A stretch of 49,830 nucleotides of DNA from NCBI GenBank assembly GCA_016212185.1, contig JACRGX010000086.1:1-49830 (forward strand), in the 5' to 3' direction. The notes beneath the pieces were generated by a model. The model saw only the letters and a program-made list of their open reading frames with translations, made no database searches and was not told the DNA's origin. The position numbers and the translations under genes are program-made. The first letter of the stretch is position 1. Every line of letters starts with the position of its first letter. Source of the DNA: Nitrospirota bacterium. GTDB taxonomy: Bacteria > Nitrospirota > Thermodesulfovibrionia > UBA6902 > DSMQ01. Positions 25,510 to 34,283 of this stretch are shown here, piece by piece.

Positions 25510-25539
25510 CTTAAATCCTCCTTTTTTTTTAGTTTCCAG

Positions 25540-25608
25540 TTAAAAGTTATTTATATTAAAGTTTATGGGTTATCTGACTCATAACTCATAACTTAGAACT
25601 GCTTTTTA
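25540..25608. repeat. Degenerate CCAGTTAAAAGTTAT inverted repeat
   Basis: CCAGTTAAAAGTTAT faces ATAACTCATAACTTAGAACT in the spacer between the lipoprotein gene and tRNA-Ser(GCT). It is a weaker member of the spacer repeat family. Confidence 0.4.
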
Positions 25609-25609
25609 C

Positions 25610-25702
25610 TGGCGGAGAGGCAGGGATTCGAACCCTGGGTGGAGTTATTAGCCCCACAACCGCTTAGCAGGCGGCTGCCTTCGACCTCTCGGCCACCTCT
25701 CC
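25610..25702 (-). tRNA. tRNA-Ser (anticodon GCT)
   Basis: Class II tRNA of 93 nucleotides with acceptor GGAGAGG/CCTCTCC, anticodon arm CCGCCTGCTAAGCGG, a long variable arm (TGTGGGGCTAATAACTCCAC) and T-arm CAGGGTTCGAATCCCTG. CCA is encoded. It reads AGC and AGU codons. With the GGA and CGA genes nearby, three of the usual four Ser acceptors lie within 2 kb. Confidence 0.94.
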
Positions 25703-26003
25703 TTAGTGAATAGTAAACAGTATAAAGAAAGTGGCATGAGAAAAAGGGTCAAGTGCCCCTTTGCTGCTATTTGATTATCCTCGCCCCTTAACCATTTTGC
25801 TATTACTCACTAAATACTGTCTTTAATATTAACAAATAAGGGATTTTTTTGTAAATACTTATTGAGAAAGGATAGTGGGAGGCTTTTAAGGCGGATGCAA
25901 TTTTATAAAAATGCGGGATTCGTATGATTACCGCCTGGATCTTAAAACGCAGCCGGACGACATTATGCCGAAGTATATTACTGCGCTTAGCGGCTGGTTT
26001 AGC
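25703..26003. other. Spacer with a degenerate inverted repeat, no clear gene
   Basis: TAGTGAATAGTAAACAGTAT (about 25704-25723) and GCTATTACTCACTAAATACT (about 25799-25818) are imperfect complements of the same repeat type as the other RNA spacers. A 47-codon frame from 25911 (YDYRLDLKTQPDDIMPKYIT) has no recognisable family and runs into the response regulator gene. Confidence 0.4.
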
Positions 26004-26351
26004 TTACATGTTTGTAAGCTTTTTAATTGTTGCCTTCAGTTCATTAAGGTCTGACGACTTTACCAGATAAGCCTCAGAAGCCCATACGGAAAAATTGTCT
26101 TTATAGTCGTAAGCCGTTGACATAATGATCGGAACCTTGGGCCGCTGTTCTTTCATCATCCTTAGAAGACTAATGCCGTCTATATCAGGCATAAGAATAT
26201 CCAGTGTTACAATATCAGGTTTTTCCTTATCAAACAATGTCAGCGCTTCTTTCCCTGTTCCCGCAACAACTACCTCGTAGCCTTCCTCTTCCAGCTCCTC
26301 CTTATAGAGCAGTTGTATATGCTGATCGTCGTCTACAATAAGTATCTTCAT
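26004..26351 (-). CDS. Stand-alone response regulator receiver
   Basis: CheY-like receiver of 115 residues with no output domain. The acidic pocket D7-D8-D9, the phospho-acceptor D51, T79 and K98 are all present. It follows the large histidine kinase gene by about 110 bases on the same strand, so it is the likely phosphotransfer partner. Lacking an output domain, it must act by protein contact or pass the phosphate on. An AGGAGG site precedes the ATG. Confidence 0.92.
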   Translation of the reverse strand: MKILIVDDDQHIQLLYKEELEEEGYEVVVAGTGKEALTLFDKEKPDIVTLDILMPDIDGISLLRMMKEQRPKVPIIMSTAYDYKDNFSVWASEAYLVKSSDLNELKATIKKLTNM

Positions 26352-26463
26352 GTCTACCCTCCTTATTTTAAGATAATATGTTGAAAAAGTAAAATGATTT
26401 GCGATTCATGTTTAATATCCTGCATCATGTATCCTGTATCGTGAATTTTGTATCTTTGTATCT

Positions 26464-29400
26464 TTAATTTTGTCCTTCGTCCAGCGGCAGATAAATTCTG
26501 AAAGTCGTGCCTCCCGTACCGCTCAATACTCCTTTCTCGTCAATATCCCTTTCACCGCCCCATATGCTTTCTACCGTTATCCTGCCGTTATGCTCCTCAA
26601 TAATCCTGTGTGTAATGGCAAGCCCCAAACCTGTTCCATGGGGCCTTGTAGTAAAAAACGGGTTGAAAATATTCTTAAGGTCATCCTGTTTGATGCCGCA
26701 GCCTGTATCTGTGACCTCAATAATCGCCTCCCTGCCTTCCTGTTTTGTTTTTACAGTAACCACACCATGGTCAGTGGCCTGATTGGCGTTTGCAATAACA
26801 TTTAATATTGCCTCCTTAATCCTCTGCGGGTCTATGGTTGTTATTATCGGTGCGGGCAGGAGGTCTTTAACGAGGATATTTCCCCTTTCCAGCGTCTCAT
26901 GGGTGATGAAATTTATTGTGTTGTCAACAATCTCGTTTATATTTATCTTCTTTTTTGTTATTTTCGTGGCCCTTACAAAACCCAAAATATCTTTTAATAT
27001 ATCTTCAAGCCTGCTGACTTCTTCAACGATAATATTTGCATAGTCGCGGAGGTTGCCGCTCAACTTTTTCTCAAGCCTGCGTGCAAAGCCGCCAACAGAG
27101 ACAAGCGGATTTCTTATTTCATGCGCTACCCGCGCAGCCATTTCACCGAGCGCAGCCATTCTTTCAGCGGCGACAACCCTGTTCTTCAGGGCGTGCATCT
27201 CTGTTATGTCGCGTGAGATATGAACGGTCCCTGCAAGATTGCCTGCCGAATCAAAAATCGGGGAGCTTGATACAACAAAAGTGCCGCCGAGATGAGGGTC
27301 TTCTATTTCTCCGACATATGCCTTTTTTGTGCTGATTGTCTGATGATGCGGGCACTGGTTCCACGGCTCGCTTCTGCCATGAAATATTTCATAACACTTT
27401 TTGCCTATTATTTCTTCTTCGGGTTTTCCGATTCTCGCTATCACGGCCTGGTTTACATGTCTTATGTTGTAATCCTTGTCATTAAAGTAAAGCATATCTG
27501 ATATTGACTCAAATATGTTCTGAAGCTCGGACTGAGCAAGGGAAATCTCCTCAAAAAGTCTTGCATTTTCAATTGCCGAAGCTATGTGGCTTGTAAATCC
27601 CATCAGAAAATGCAAGTCTTCGTCCTTTATCGCCCTTCTGGTGAAAAGGTTATCAACCCAGATAAGCCCGATGGCCTTATTTCTTGTAATGAGCGGGATG
27701 ACTCCAAATGCTTCTGTGCCAAGCTCCTGAATTAAAACAGGCTCTGCAAGAGGGTTTTCCGAGGCGCTTGCAACATTAATCGGAGTCATCTCCTTAATGC
27801 ATTTTGAAAGTATGCATTCGGTGTTAAGGTTTATAACCAAATGCTTGCTTACCTCATTAAGATAGGTGTCTGTCCTAAATACCCCTCCTTCAATTTCCTC
27901 TATCATGGTCTCAAGGCTTTTCCCCTCAAGCGAGCCCCATATATGCCCTGCATCCTCATGGCTTGCAGGCCCAACGCCCATCTCTCCTTTAAGAACATTT
28001 TTAGACTCATCCACAAGAAAAAGAACCGCCCTGTTAAAACCAAGACCGTCGCTCATTGTGACAACGGTAAGCACCATCCTTAAAAGGGCATCAAGCTCAA
28101 GAGTGCTTCTGACAACCGAATTTATAAAAAACAATTTTGACAATTCCTGATTTTTTCTTATAAGCTGATTTTCAACCCTCTTTTTCTCAGAAATGTCTCT
28201 GGAGATTCCGGTTATTCCAGTGACATTGCCTGCGGAGTCAAGTATCGGGGACAGCGTCAGGCTCACCTCTATCTGTTTTCCATCTCTTGTCTGTCTCAGC
28301 GCCTCTATGTTTCTTATCGTTTCTTTCTGTTTTATTTTTATCAGCGCCTGTTTTTCTTCTTCTATCAGACGCTCCGGAACCATTGGAAGAAATTTTCCCA
28401 AAACCTCATCCTCAGTATAGCCGTAAATTTTTTCAGCCCCCATATTCCATGAGGTAATAAGCCCGTCTATGTCAGAGGTGATGATTGCATCGGCAGAGTT
28501 ATCTATAATGCTTTCAAGGTAGTCTTTTGTCTGTATGACCTCCCAGTAAAGCGACAGTATTTTTTTCTCTTTTTCAGTTTCAGTTTTGTAAAGGCGCGCA
28601 TTTTCAATTGCAATGGACGATACCGACGCAAAGGTGACAAGCAGTTCAAGGTCATCATGGGAAAAGGTTGTAACCCCATGCTCATCTTTCTTGTCATAAA
28701 GCCCCAGAGTCCCTATCAGGCGTTCGCCTGCCTTAAGCGGTACGCATAGCACGGACGTTGCTTCAATCCCCGGGATGCGCAGATTCTCCGGCATGGTTGA
28801 AACATCATCAACCAGCAGGGGCTCTCCTGTCTGAGCCACCCATCCGGCAATTCCATTTCCGAGTTTAAGGCTCATTGCTTGCTCAATCTCCTTCGGCAGG
28901 CCATAAGACGCCTTTATTCCGACCTCTCCTTCCTCTATAAGTCTGAGTATGCAGCCCCTTGCATTAAAGAGTCTTGATACCTCCTTGCATATGTATGGAA
29001 GGAGTGTATCAAGATGTAAAATAGAAGCTACTGCCTTGCCGAGTTCATGAATTGTCTGCAATTCATGAAGACGAATATTAGAGTCCTTATAAAGTTCAGC
29101 ATTTCGTATGGCAGAACTTATATTGTGGGAGATTATCGTAAGCATGCTGATCTCTTCAGGTGTATAAACATAAGTTTTCTGTGTCTGAAGCGTTATAACC
29201 CCTATCGCCTTATCATCCCTCAAAATCGGGATTGCAAGCATTGAAAGAAAATCGCTGGCCCCTGTTATCGGAATATCCTTAAACCGCGGCTCTTTTCTTA
29301 TGTCTTCAACAGCCAGAGGCTGAAGTTCCTTGGCTACCCAGCCGGCTATTCCCTCTCCGATTGGCATGCAGGCAACGCCTGCTGACTCCTCATTAAGACC

Positions 29401-29613
29401 TTTTGTGGCTTCAAGACATATGAGATTCTTTTCACGCTTCACCAAATAAATGGAGCAGACATCTTTTTTTAAACTCTTTGCCACAAGCTGCGTAATTCTA
29501 TTGAAAATGTCCTTCAGGTCAAGCGTTGAGTTGACGATGCATGCAACATTTGTCAGAATCTCGGCTTCCTGCAGCTTATATTCATGTTTTCTATTTTCAA
29601 TGGCCTCAAACAT
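26464..29613 (-). CDS. Multi-GAF/PAS soluble sensor histidine kinase
   Basis: Cytoplasmic sensor kinase of 1049 residues with no membrane segment. In order: GAF (about 20-175), GAF (185-345), PAS (365-485; IIDNSADAIITSDIDGLITS), GAF (500-690), PAS (695-815; with CYEIFHGRSEPWNQCPHHQT), and HisKA with the phospho-acceptor His831 (VAHEIRNPLVSVGG). The C-terminal ATPase has NVIANANQAT, DTGCGIK and GTGLGLAI. The start is 4 bases after the glgA stop, with GGCAGGAA as ribosome-binding site inside the end of glgA. It is therefore coupled to glycogen synthase. The signal is unknown; the Cys/His-rich second PAS could sense redox or a metal. Confidence 0.93.
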   Translation of the reverse strand: MFEAIENRKHEYKLQEAEILTNVACIVNSTLDLKDIFNRITQLVAKSLKKDVCSIYLVKREKNLICLEATKGLNEESAGVACMPIGEGIAGWVAKELQPLAVEDIRKEPRFKDIPITGASDFLSMLAIPILRDDKAIGVITLQTQKTYVYTPEEISMLTIISHNISSAIRNAELYKDSNIRLHELQTIHELGKAVASILHLDTLLPYICKEVSRLFNARGCILRLIEEGEVGIKASYGLPKEIEQAMSLKLGNGIAGWVAQTGEPLLVDDVSTMPENLRIPGIEATSVLCVPLKAGERLIGTLGLYDKKDEHGVTTFSHDDLELLVTFASVSSIAIENARLYKTETEKEKKILSLYWEVIQTKDYLESIIDNSADAIITSDIDGLITSWNMGAEKIYGYTEDEVLGKFLPMVPERLIEEEKQALIKIKQKETIRNIEALRQTRDGKQIEVSLTLSPILDSAGNVTGITGISRDISEKKRVENQLIRKNQELSKLFFINSVVRSTLELDALLRMVLTVVTMSDGLGFNRAVLFLVDESKNVLKGEMGVGPASHEDAGHIWGSLEGKSLETMIEEIEGGVFRTDTYLNEVSKHLVINLNTECILSKCIKEMTPINVASASENPLAEPVLIQELGTEAFGVIPLITRNKAIGLIWVDNLFTRRAIKDEDLHFLMGFTSHIASAIENARLFEEISLAQSELQNIFESISDMLYFNDKDYNIRHVNQAVIARIGKPEEEIIGKKCYEIFHGRSEPWNQCPHHQTISTKKAYVGEIEDPHLGGTFVVSSSPIFDSAGNLAGTVHISRDITEMHALKNRVVAAERMAALGEMAARVAHEIRNPLVSVGGFARRLEKKLSGNLRDYANIIVEEVSRLEDILKDILGFVRATKITKKKININEIVDNTINFITHETLERGNILVKDLLPAPIITTIDPQRIKEAILNVIANANQATDHGVVTVKTKQEGREAIIEVTDTGCGIKQDDLKNIFNPFFTTRPHGTGLGLAITHRIIEEHNGRITVESIWGGERDIDEKGVLSGTGGTTFRIYLPLDEGQN

Positions 29614-29617
29614 TTTA

Positions 29618-31069
29618 TTAATTCCTGCCTCTAAGTATCTTTTTATAAAGAGAGAGGTAATCTTTTGCCGATTTCCTCCATGAAAAATCCTGTGACATGG
29701 CGTTTTTCCTGAGTTTCAGCCTGTGTCTTTTGTCACTGAACAGACTGCACGCGGTCCTGACTGTTTCCAGCAGTTTCTCCGGTGAATATTCTTCAAATAA
29801 AAACCCTGTGCCGCTTCCGTCTGCCGGGTTGTACGGGATGACCGTATCGGCAATTCCGCCTGTTGCTCTTCCTATGGGTATTGCACCGTACCGCTGGGCT
29901 ATCAACTGCCCCAGTCCGCAGGGCTCATATTTTGACGGCATCAGGAAAAAATCAGAACCCGCATAAATATTATGTGCAAGCCTGTCGTCAAAACCAATGG
30001 TAACGGAGAGCTTTTCCTTATATTTTTTCTTGAGGTCGAGAAATATTTTGTGGAATGACTCGTCTCCCTTTCCAAGGATTATCATCTGAGCCCCCAACCC
30101 GGTAATCCCCTCCATTGCATCTGCAACAAGGTCCAGCCCTTTCTGCGCGGAGAGCCGTGTGACCATGCCGATAAGATGGACATCCTTCTGCGGAAGACCG
30201 CATGTCTTTTGCAGGGATTTTTTGCAAGCAGCCTTTCCTGATAATTTTCCCCTGCTGTAATTAACCGGAATGAGGCTGTCATTTTCAGGATCCCACTCGT
30301 TGTAGTCAATGCCGTTAATGATGCCGCAGAGGTTTTTACTCTTTTTGGCAAGCACGCCTTCAAGGCCGAAACCATACTCGCGGGTGAGAATTTCCCTTGC
30401 GTAATTACCGCTTACCGTGCTTACGGCGTCTGCAAATACAATACCGCCTTTAAGAAAATTTATCCTGCCGTAAAACTCCAAGGCCTCCATATTGAACATC
30501 TCCCACCCGAACCCTGTCAGAGGCAGGTCATGGGAAGGGAATAATCCCTGATAACCAAGATTGTGAATAGTCATTAAAGTTGCGATTTCAGGAAATTCAT
30601 TTTTGCATATTGTCTTAGTGTAGACCGGAATTAATCCCGTCTGCCAGTCATTGCAATGTATGACATTAATATTCAATTCTAACGCCTTTACCGCCTCAAG
30701 CACTCCGCGGCAATAAAATGTAAACCGCCCGGCATTGTCAGGGAAGTCGCCTTCAGGCGTTCCGTATAAATCGTCCCTGCCGTAGAATTTGTCATTTTCT
30801 ATAAAATATGCCCTGCCTCCTTCGGCAGTCTTTCCTTCCCAGAGGATTCCCTCTTCAATATTGCCGCCCACGGGAACGGTTATTTTCCTGCCTGCAGGCT
30901 TAATGTTAAATTTGCCGGCATTTTTTTTAATCTTCCGATAAAGCGGCAATATTAGGGCTGCATCTTCCCCCATGCGCGCATATTCGTTAAGAAGCGCTCC
31001 GGCGACATCCGCAAGCCCGCCTGTTTTTACAAAAGGCAGCGCCTCAGGAGATGCGATAAGTATCTGCAT
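29618..31069 (-). CDS. glgA: Glycogen (starch) synthase
   Basis: GT5 enzyme that extends alpha-1,4-glucan from ADP-glucose (or UDP-glucose). The 483 residues have the ADP-glucose site KTGGLADVAGAL at 16-27, the HNLGYQG motif and the C-terminal SKYEPCGLGQLIAQRYG with catalytic Glu, plus TGGIADTV. The length is normal. It lies downstream of galT and is tightly coupled to the histidine kinase gene. glgB, glgC and glgP are not in the window. Confidence 0.95.
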   Translation of the reverse strand: MQILIASPEALPFVKTGGLADVAGALLNEYARMGEDAALILPLYRKIKKNAGKFNIKPAGRKITVPVGGNIEEGILWEGKTAEGGRAYFIENDKFYGRDDLYGTPEGDFPDNAGRFTFYCRGVLEAVKALELNINVIHCNDWQTGLIPVYTKTICKNEFPEIATLMTIHNLGYQGLFPSHDLPLTGFGWEMFNMEALEFYGRINFLKGGIVFADAVSTVSGNYAREILTREYGFGLEGVLAKKSKNLCGIINGIDYNEWDPENDSLIPVNYSRGKLSGKAACKKSLQKTCGLPQKDVHLIGMVTRLSAQKGLDLVADAMEGITGLGAQMIILGKGDESFHKIFLDLKKKYKEKLSVTIGFDDRLAHNIYAGSDFFLMPSKYEPCGLGQLIAQRYGAIPIGRATGGIADTVIPYNPADGSGTGFLFEEYSPEKLLETVRTACSLFSDKRHRLKLRKNAMSQDFSWRKSAKDYLSLYKKILRGRN

Positions 31070-31111
31070 ATTAAAAAATTTGAGATTTGAAATTTGAGAT
31101 TTGGAATTTTC
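31070..31111. repeat. AAATTTGAGATTTGAAATTTGAG short repeats
   Basis: The galT-glgA spacer is made of ATTTGAGATTTGAAATTTG, then AGATTTGGAATTT words, resembling one arm of the AT-rich element at 3461-3558 and 24081-24203. A similar word string is in the galT upstream region (about 32120-32170). Confidence 0.45.
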
Positions 31112-32104
31112 TCATATCTTCGCTTCTCTCATAAATTTTGCCGCCTCTTCCGGAGGAGTTGGATTTATGTAGAAACCTGAGCCCCATTCAAAGCCTGCAA
31201 TCTTTGTGAGCTTAGGCATTATCTCAAGGTGCCAGTGGTAGTGTTCATTTACCTCGTCATTGAAGGCAGATGTGTGAAGCATTAGGTTGTAAGGAGGGTA
31301 GTCAAGGACTTTGTCTATCTGTTTCATGGTGCGCTGCAGTATCTCGGCCAACATGGAAAAATTACCGTCAGGCGCAAATGCTGATTCGTGTTTCTGCGGC
31401 AGAATCCATGTCTCAAAAGGCGCCCTCGGGGCATACGGGGCCAGGGCGATAAATCCCTTGTTCTCGGAAATCACCCTTGTCCTCATTGACAGCTCCTGAC
31501 GTATTATATCGCAGAAAATACACCGTTCTTTATTGTCATAGTAATGTTTTGCATTTGTTATTTCTTCGGTCACCTGACTCGGCACAATTGGAAGCGCGAT
31601 AAGCTGTGAATGCGAATGTTCAAGCGATGCGCCTGCCGCCTCGCCTTCATTCTTAAATACAACCACATATTTGAAACGCAGGTCTTTCTTAAGGTCGGAA
31701 ATCCTGTAGTGATATGCCCAGAGCGTATCTTCAACCGACTTCAGCGGCATTGTTGACAAAGAGGAATTATGGTCTGGGTTTTCTATTATAACCTCATGAG
31801 CGCCGACGCCGTTCATCTTGTCATAGATGCCTTCGCCGATTTTATCCAGATGACCTTCTATCTGAAGAGCCGGAAACTTGTTTGGGACGACACGGAGCGT
31901 CCAGCCCGGGGTGTTGGGTTTGCTTCCATCAGGTCTGAAGGCTATAATCTCCGGCGGAGTGGTGTGCTCGTTTCCCCTGCAGAAAGCGCAAAATCCTCCT
32001 TTTTTAGCGGCTGCGCCCAGGCTGAAATCAGCCGGCCTTTTACCCCTTTCTACCGAGATGATAACCCATCTGCCGACAACAGGGTCTTTTCTTAGTTCAG
32101 GCAT
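31112..32104 (-). CDS. galT: Galactose-1-phosphate uridylyltransferase
   Basis: HIT-superfamily nucleotidyltransferase of 330 residues that exchanges UMP between UDP-glucose and galactose-1-phosphate. It has PEIIAFRPDGSKPNTPGWTL, an HSHSQ active-site motif (LEHSHSQLIALP; the first His of the HxHxQ set), Cys/His zinc positions (CAFCRG, CIFC) and NEHYHWHLEIMPKLTKIAGF. In some bacteria this family member works on ADP-glucose or other sugar phosphates, so the substrate is not certain. galU, which makes UDP-glucose, is at the start of the window. It leads the galT-glgA-kinase-regulator cluster. Confidence 0.88.
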   Translation of the reverse strand: MPELRKDPVVGRWVIISVERGKRPADFSLGAAAKKGGFCAFCRGNEHTTPPEIIAFRPDGSKPNTPGWTLRVVPNKFPALQIEGHLDKIGEGIYDKMNGVGAHEVIIENPDHNSSLSTMPLKSVEDTLWAYHYRISDLKKDLRFKYVVVFKNEGEAAGASLEHSHSQLIALPIVPSQVTEEITNAKHYYDNKERCIFCDIIRQELSMRTRVISENKGFIALAPYAPRAPFETWILPQKHESAFAPDGNFSMLAEILQRTMKQIDKVLDYPPYNLMLHTSAFNDEVNEHYHWHLEIMPKLTKIAGFEWGSGFYINPTPPEEAAKFMREAKI

Positions 32105-32206
32105 TGAATCCCCCTTAAAAGAAAATTAAAAATCAAAACCTTAATTTTTAATTTTAGAATTTGAAATTTCTTAATATTATATCACTATTTAAGTTATAAT
32201 TTCTTC

Positions 32207-33175
32207 ATGAAACCTTCTTTTCATGCAAGACTTGTTAACGGACCGTTTGAAGACCCAGGGCTTTATGTAAGGCTCTTGAGGGAAAGCAGGGCGTTTCTTT
32301 TTGATGCAGGTTTTACTGCGAACCTCTCTGCAAGGGATATTCTCAAAGTAAGCGATATATTTATCTCTCATACGCATGTGGACCACTTTATCGGGTTTGA
32401 TAATATCCTGAGGCTCCATCTGAGGAAAGAAGAGCCTATGAGACTCTATGGGCCTGAGGGTTTTCTGGATCGCATTGAGGGAAAGCTTAAAGGCTATACA
32501 TGGAATCTCATAGGAGATTACCCCCTGATTATTGAAGCTGCGGAGATTAATGAAAAGACTGTCACAAAGGCACGTTTCAGGACACAGAATTCCTTTAAGC
32601 GCGAAAATACGGCATCAGCGTCTTTTGACGGTGTTTTGCTTAAAGATTCTTTTTTTAAAGTGGAGGCGGCAGTTCTTGACCATCAGATTCCATGCCTTGC
32701 GTTCAGCATGGAGGAGGATTACCACATAAATATTGATAAGGCTGAATTAAATAAATTAGACCTTCCCGTAGGGCAATGGCTTGGAGAGCTTAAGCAGGCT
32801 ATACGGGATGGAGCCGCGGACAGGGTTTTTAAAATTAATGATAAACAGTTTAATTTCTCAGAACTCAAATACATAGCTAATATAACCAGAGGGCAGAAAT
32901 TGTCTTATGTCGTTGACACCATCGGCACAGAAGAAAACATGAAAAAGATTATAGACCTTGCAAAAGGCTCGGATGTCCTGTACATTGAGGCGTATTTTTT
33001 AGACAGGGATGATGACAGGGCAAAGGAGCGGTATCATCTTACTGCAAAAGAGGCAGGCAGGATTGCCAGAGAGGCAGGGGCGGGAAGACTGGAGGTCTTC
33101 CATTTTTCCCCGAAATACACAGACGTCCCGGGTGAGATTGTGAAAGAGGCGGAAGAGGAGTTTGGAGGCGGATAA
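32207..33175 (+). CDS. RNase Z-like metallo-beta-lactamase-fold hydrolase
   Basis: Metal-dependent hydrolase of 322 residues, closest in pattern to RNase Z, which trims tRNA 3' ends. The H55-x-H57-x-D59-H60 motif is in IFISHTHVDHFIGF. Other markers are LDHQIPCLAFSMEE, VVDTIG, LYIEAYFLDRDDDRAKERYH and LEVFHFSPKYTDVPGE. Several tRNAs in the window lack an encoded CCA (Met, Arg), which would need RNase Z processing. That fits, but it does not prove the assignment. It is divergent from galT; the ATG follows TATATCACTATTTAAGTTATAAT-like promoter sequence. Confidence 0.78.
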   Translation: MKPSFHARLVNGPFEDPGLYVRLLRESRAFLFDAGFTANLSARDILKVSDIFISHTHVDHFIGFDNILRLHLRKEEPMRLYGPEGFLDRIEGKLKGYTWNLIGDYPLIIEAAEINEKTVTKARFRTQNSFKRENTASASFDGVLLKDSFFKVEAAVLDHQIPCLAFSMEEDYHINIDKAELNKLDLPVGQWLGELKQAIRDGAADRVFKINDKQFNFSELKYIANITRGQKLSYVVDTIGTEENMKKIIDLAKGSDVLYIEAYFLDRDDDRAKERYHLTAKEAGRIAREAGAGRLEVFHFSPKYTDVPGEIVKEAEEEFGGG

Positions 33176-33271
33176 ACAGTAGTTATAGGGCAGTTGGATG
33201 ATGCCCTATGGGTTGCATTAGGGCTTTCGTAGGCAGAGCATGAAAATGCAGAGACACAGAGCCTGATATTT

Positions 33272-33313
33272 TTGACTTTTCCTTGTTTTTATTTGTATAA
33301 TGTATATATACAT
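33272..33313 (+). promoter_or_regulatory. Promoter and palindromic operator of the VapBC-type module
   Basis: TTGACT at 33272-33277 and TATAAT at 33296-33301 are 18 bases apart. ATGTATATATACAT (33300-33313) is a perfect 14-base palindrome overlapping the end of the -10 box and the expected transcription start. This is a natural site for the ribbon-helix-helix antitoxin to repress its own operon. Confidence 0.65.
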
Positions 33314-33328
33314 CATAAGGAGGCAGTA

Positions 33329-33562
33329 ATGAAAAGAACACAGATATATATAGACGAAAATACATATGGTTATCTGGAAAAAGAAAGCAGGGCAAAGGGC
33401 GCTACCATATCAGAGATTATAAGGGAAAGCATTAAGGAAAAAATGAACAGGAAAGTGCAAAGAATTATAAAAACACTGGAGGATGTGTCCGGCGTCTGGA
33501 AAGACAGGGACTTTGATGTAGACGGTTATATAAGGGTGCTAAGAAAAGACAGGAAGTTATGA
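33329..33562 (+). CDS. Ribbon-helix-helix antitoxin (VapB-type)
   Basis: Small DNA-binding antitoxin of 77 residues. The start at 33329 follows AAGGAGG. The N-terminal RHH fold is KRTQIYIDENTYGYLEKESR with ATISEIIRESI, and the C-terminal part (TLEDVSGVWKDRDFDVDGYI) would wrap the toxin. Its stop overlaps the toxin start by 4 bases. It probably binds the palindrome in its own promoter. Confidence 0.85.
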   Translation: MKRTQIYIDENTYGYLEKESRAKGATISEIIRESIKEKMNRKVQRIIKTLEDVSGVWKDRDFDVDGYIRVLRKDRKL

Positions 33563-33936
33563 TAATTATTGATACAGATGTTCTTATCTGGATATTAAGG
33601 GGCGATAGGTCCGTAGGGGAAACTTTCAAGCAGATAACTGCCGAAACTAAAGGGTATGTTTTTATCACGCCTGTTCAGGTAGCTGAAATTTACAAAGGCT
33701 TGCGGACAAAAGAGCGGCTGAAAGTTGAAGCATTTTTGGAAACGCTTAATGTAATAGACATTAACAAAAATATCGGAAGAATAGCCGGCGAGTTTCTTAA
33801 CAAGTATGAAGGTTCGCATAATGTAACAATTGCAGACGCCCTTGTCGGAGCCGCCGCGAAGATAAACGCGTTTAAACTCTGGACGCTCAATAAAAAACAT
33901 TATCCGATGTTTTCAGATAAAGAGTTTGCGGGATAG
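33559..33936 (+). CDS. vapC: PIN-domain ribonuclease toxin (VapC-type)
   Basis: 125-residue PIN nuclease. The acidic active-site residues D5 (IIIDTDVLIW), E43 (VAEIYKG) and D93 (IADALVGAAA) are in place, with the C-terminal LWTLNKKHYPMF block. Toxins of this type cut tRNA or rRNA when the antitoxin is lost. The 4-base overlap with the antitoxin gene gives coupled translation. Confidence 0.9.
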   Translation: MIIIDTDVLIWILRGDRSVGETFKQITAETKGYVFITPVQVAEIYKGLRTKERLKVEAFLETLNVIDINKNIGRIAGEFLNKYEGSHNVTIADALVGAAAKINAFKLWTLNKKHYPMFSDKEFAG

Positions 33937-34283
33937 AGATGTTTTAATGCAGCATATTTTTATTTAATAGAACCGTCCCCTATTTCCGTCCGCTATTTCC
34001 GTCCGACTACCTGCCCGAAGCGGAGCGAGGGCACCAGTTATTATCTGAACGGTATCATAATTTTGATTATGTAGTCAATAAAAAAACCCAGTTTTATGTT
34101 ATCTGAAGAAGTTTATTACACTTTCTCGGGGACTAATATGCAAAATTGAATATTAGTCCCTAATGTAAGCTGCATACGTAATTGATTCCACCTGATATTT
34201 AGGCATGATATTCTACTGTCATGTTTTTAGGATATAACGCCCTAAATCAGTGGCGGCTATCAGTTGTCCGATAGATTCTATTA
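33937..34283. other. Spacer with transposon-end-like sequence and a hairpin
   Basis: No gene is seen. GAACCGTCCCCTATTTCCGT (about 33970) followed by a second TATTTCCGTCC resembles the ends that flank REP-type transposases. GGGACTAATAT (34129-34139) and ATATTAGTCCC (34150-34160) are perfect 11-base arms. The region looks like a scar of an element that has lost its transposase. Confidence 0.5.

Noticed and set aside
23428-25820. CRISPR array formed by the CAGTTAACAGT repeats
   Set aside because: Units are inverted, unequal in sequence and spacing, and separated by RNA genes. No cas genes are present.
25911-26054. 47-codon plus-strand frame containing YDYRLDLKTQPDDIMPKYIT
   Set aside because: No ribosome-binding site or recognisable family, and it runs into the response regulator gene on the other strand. 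It may be a remnant but cannot be supported.
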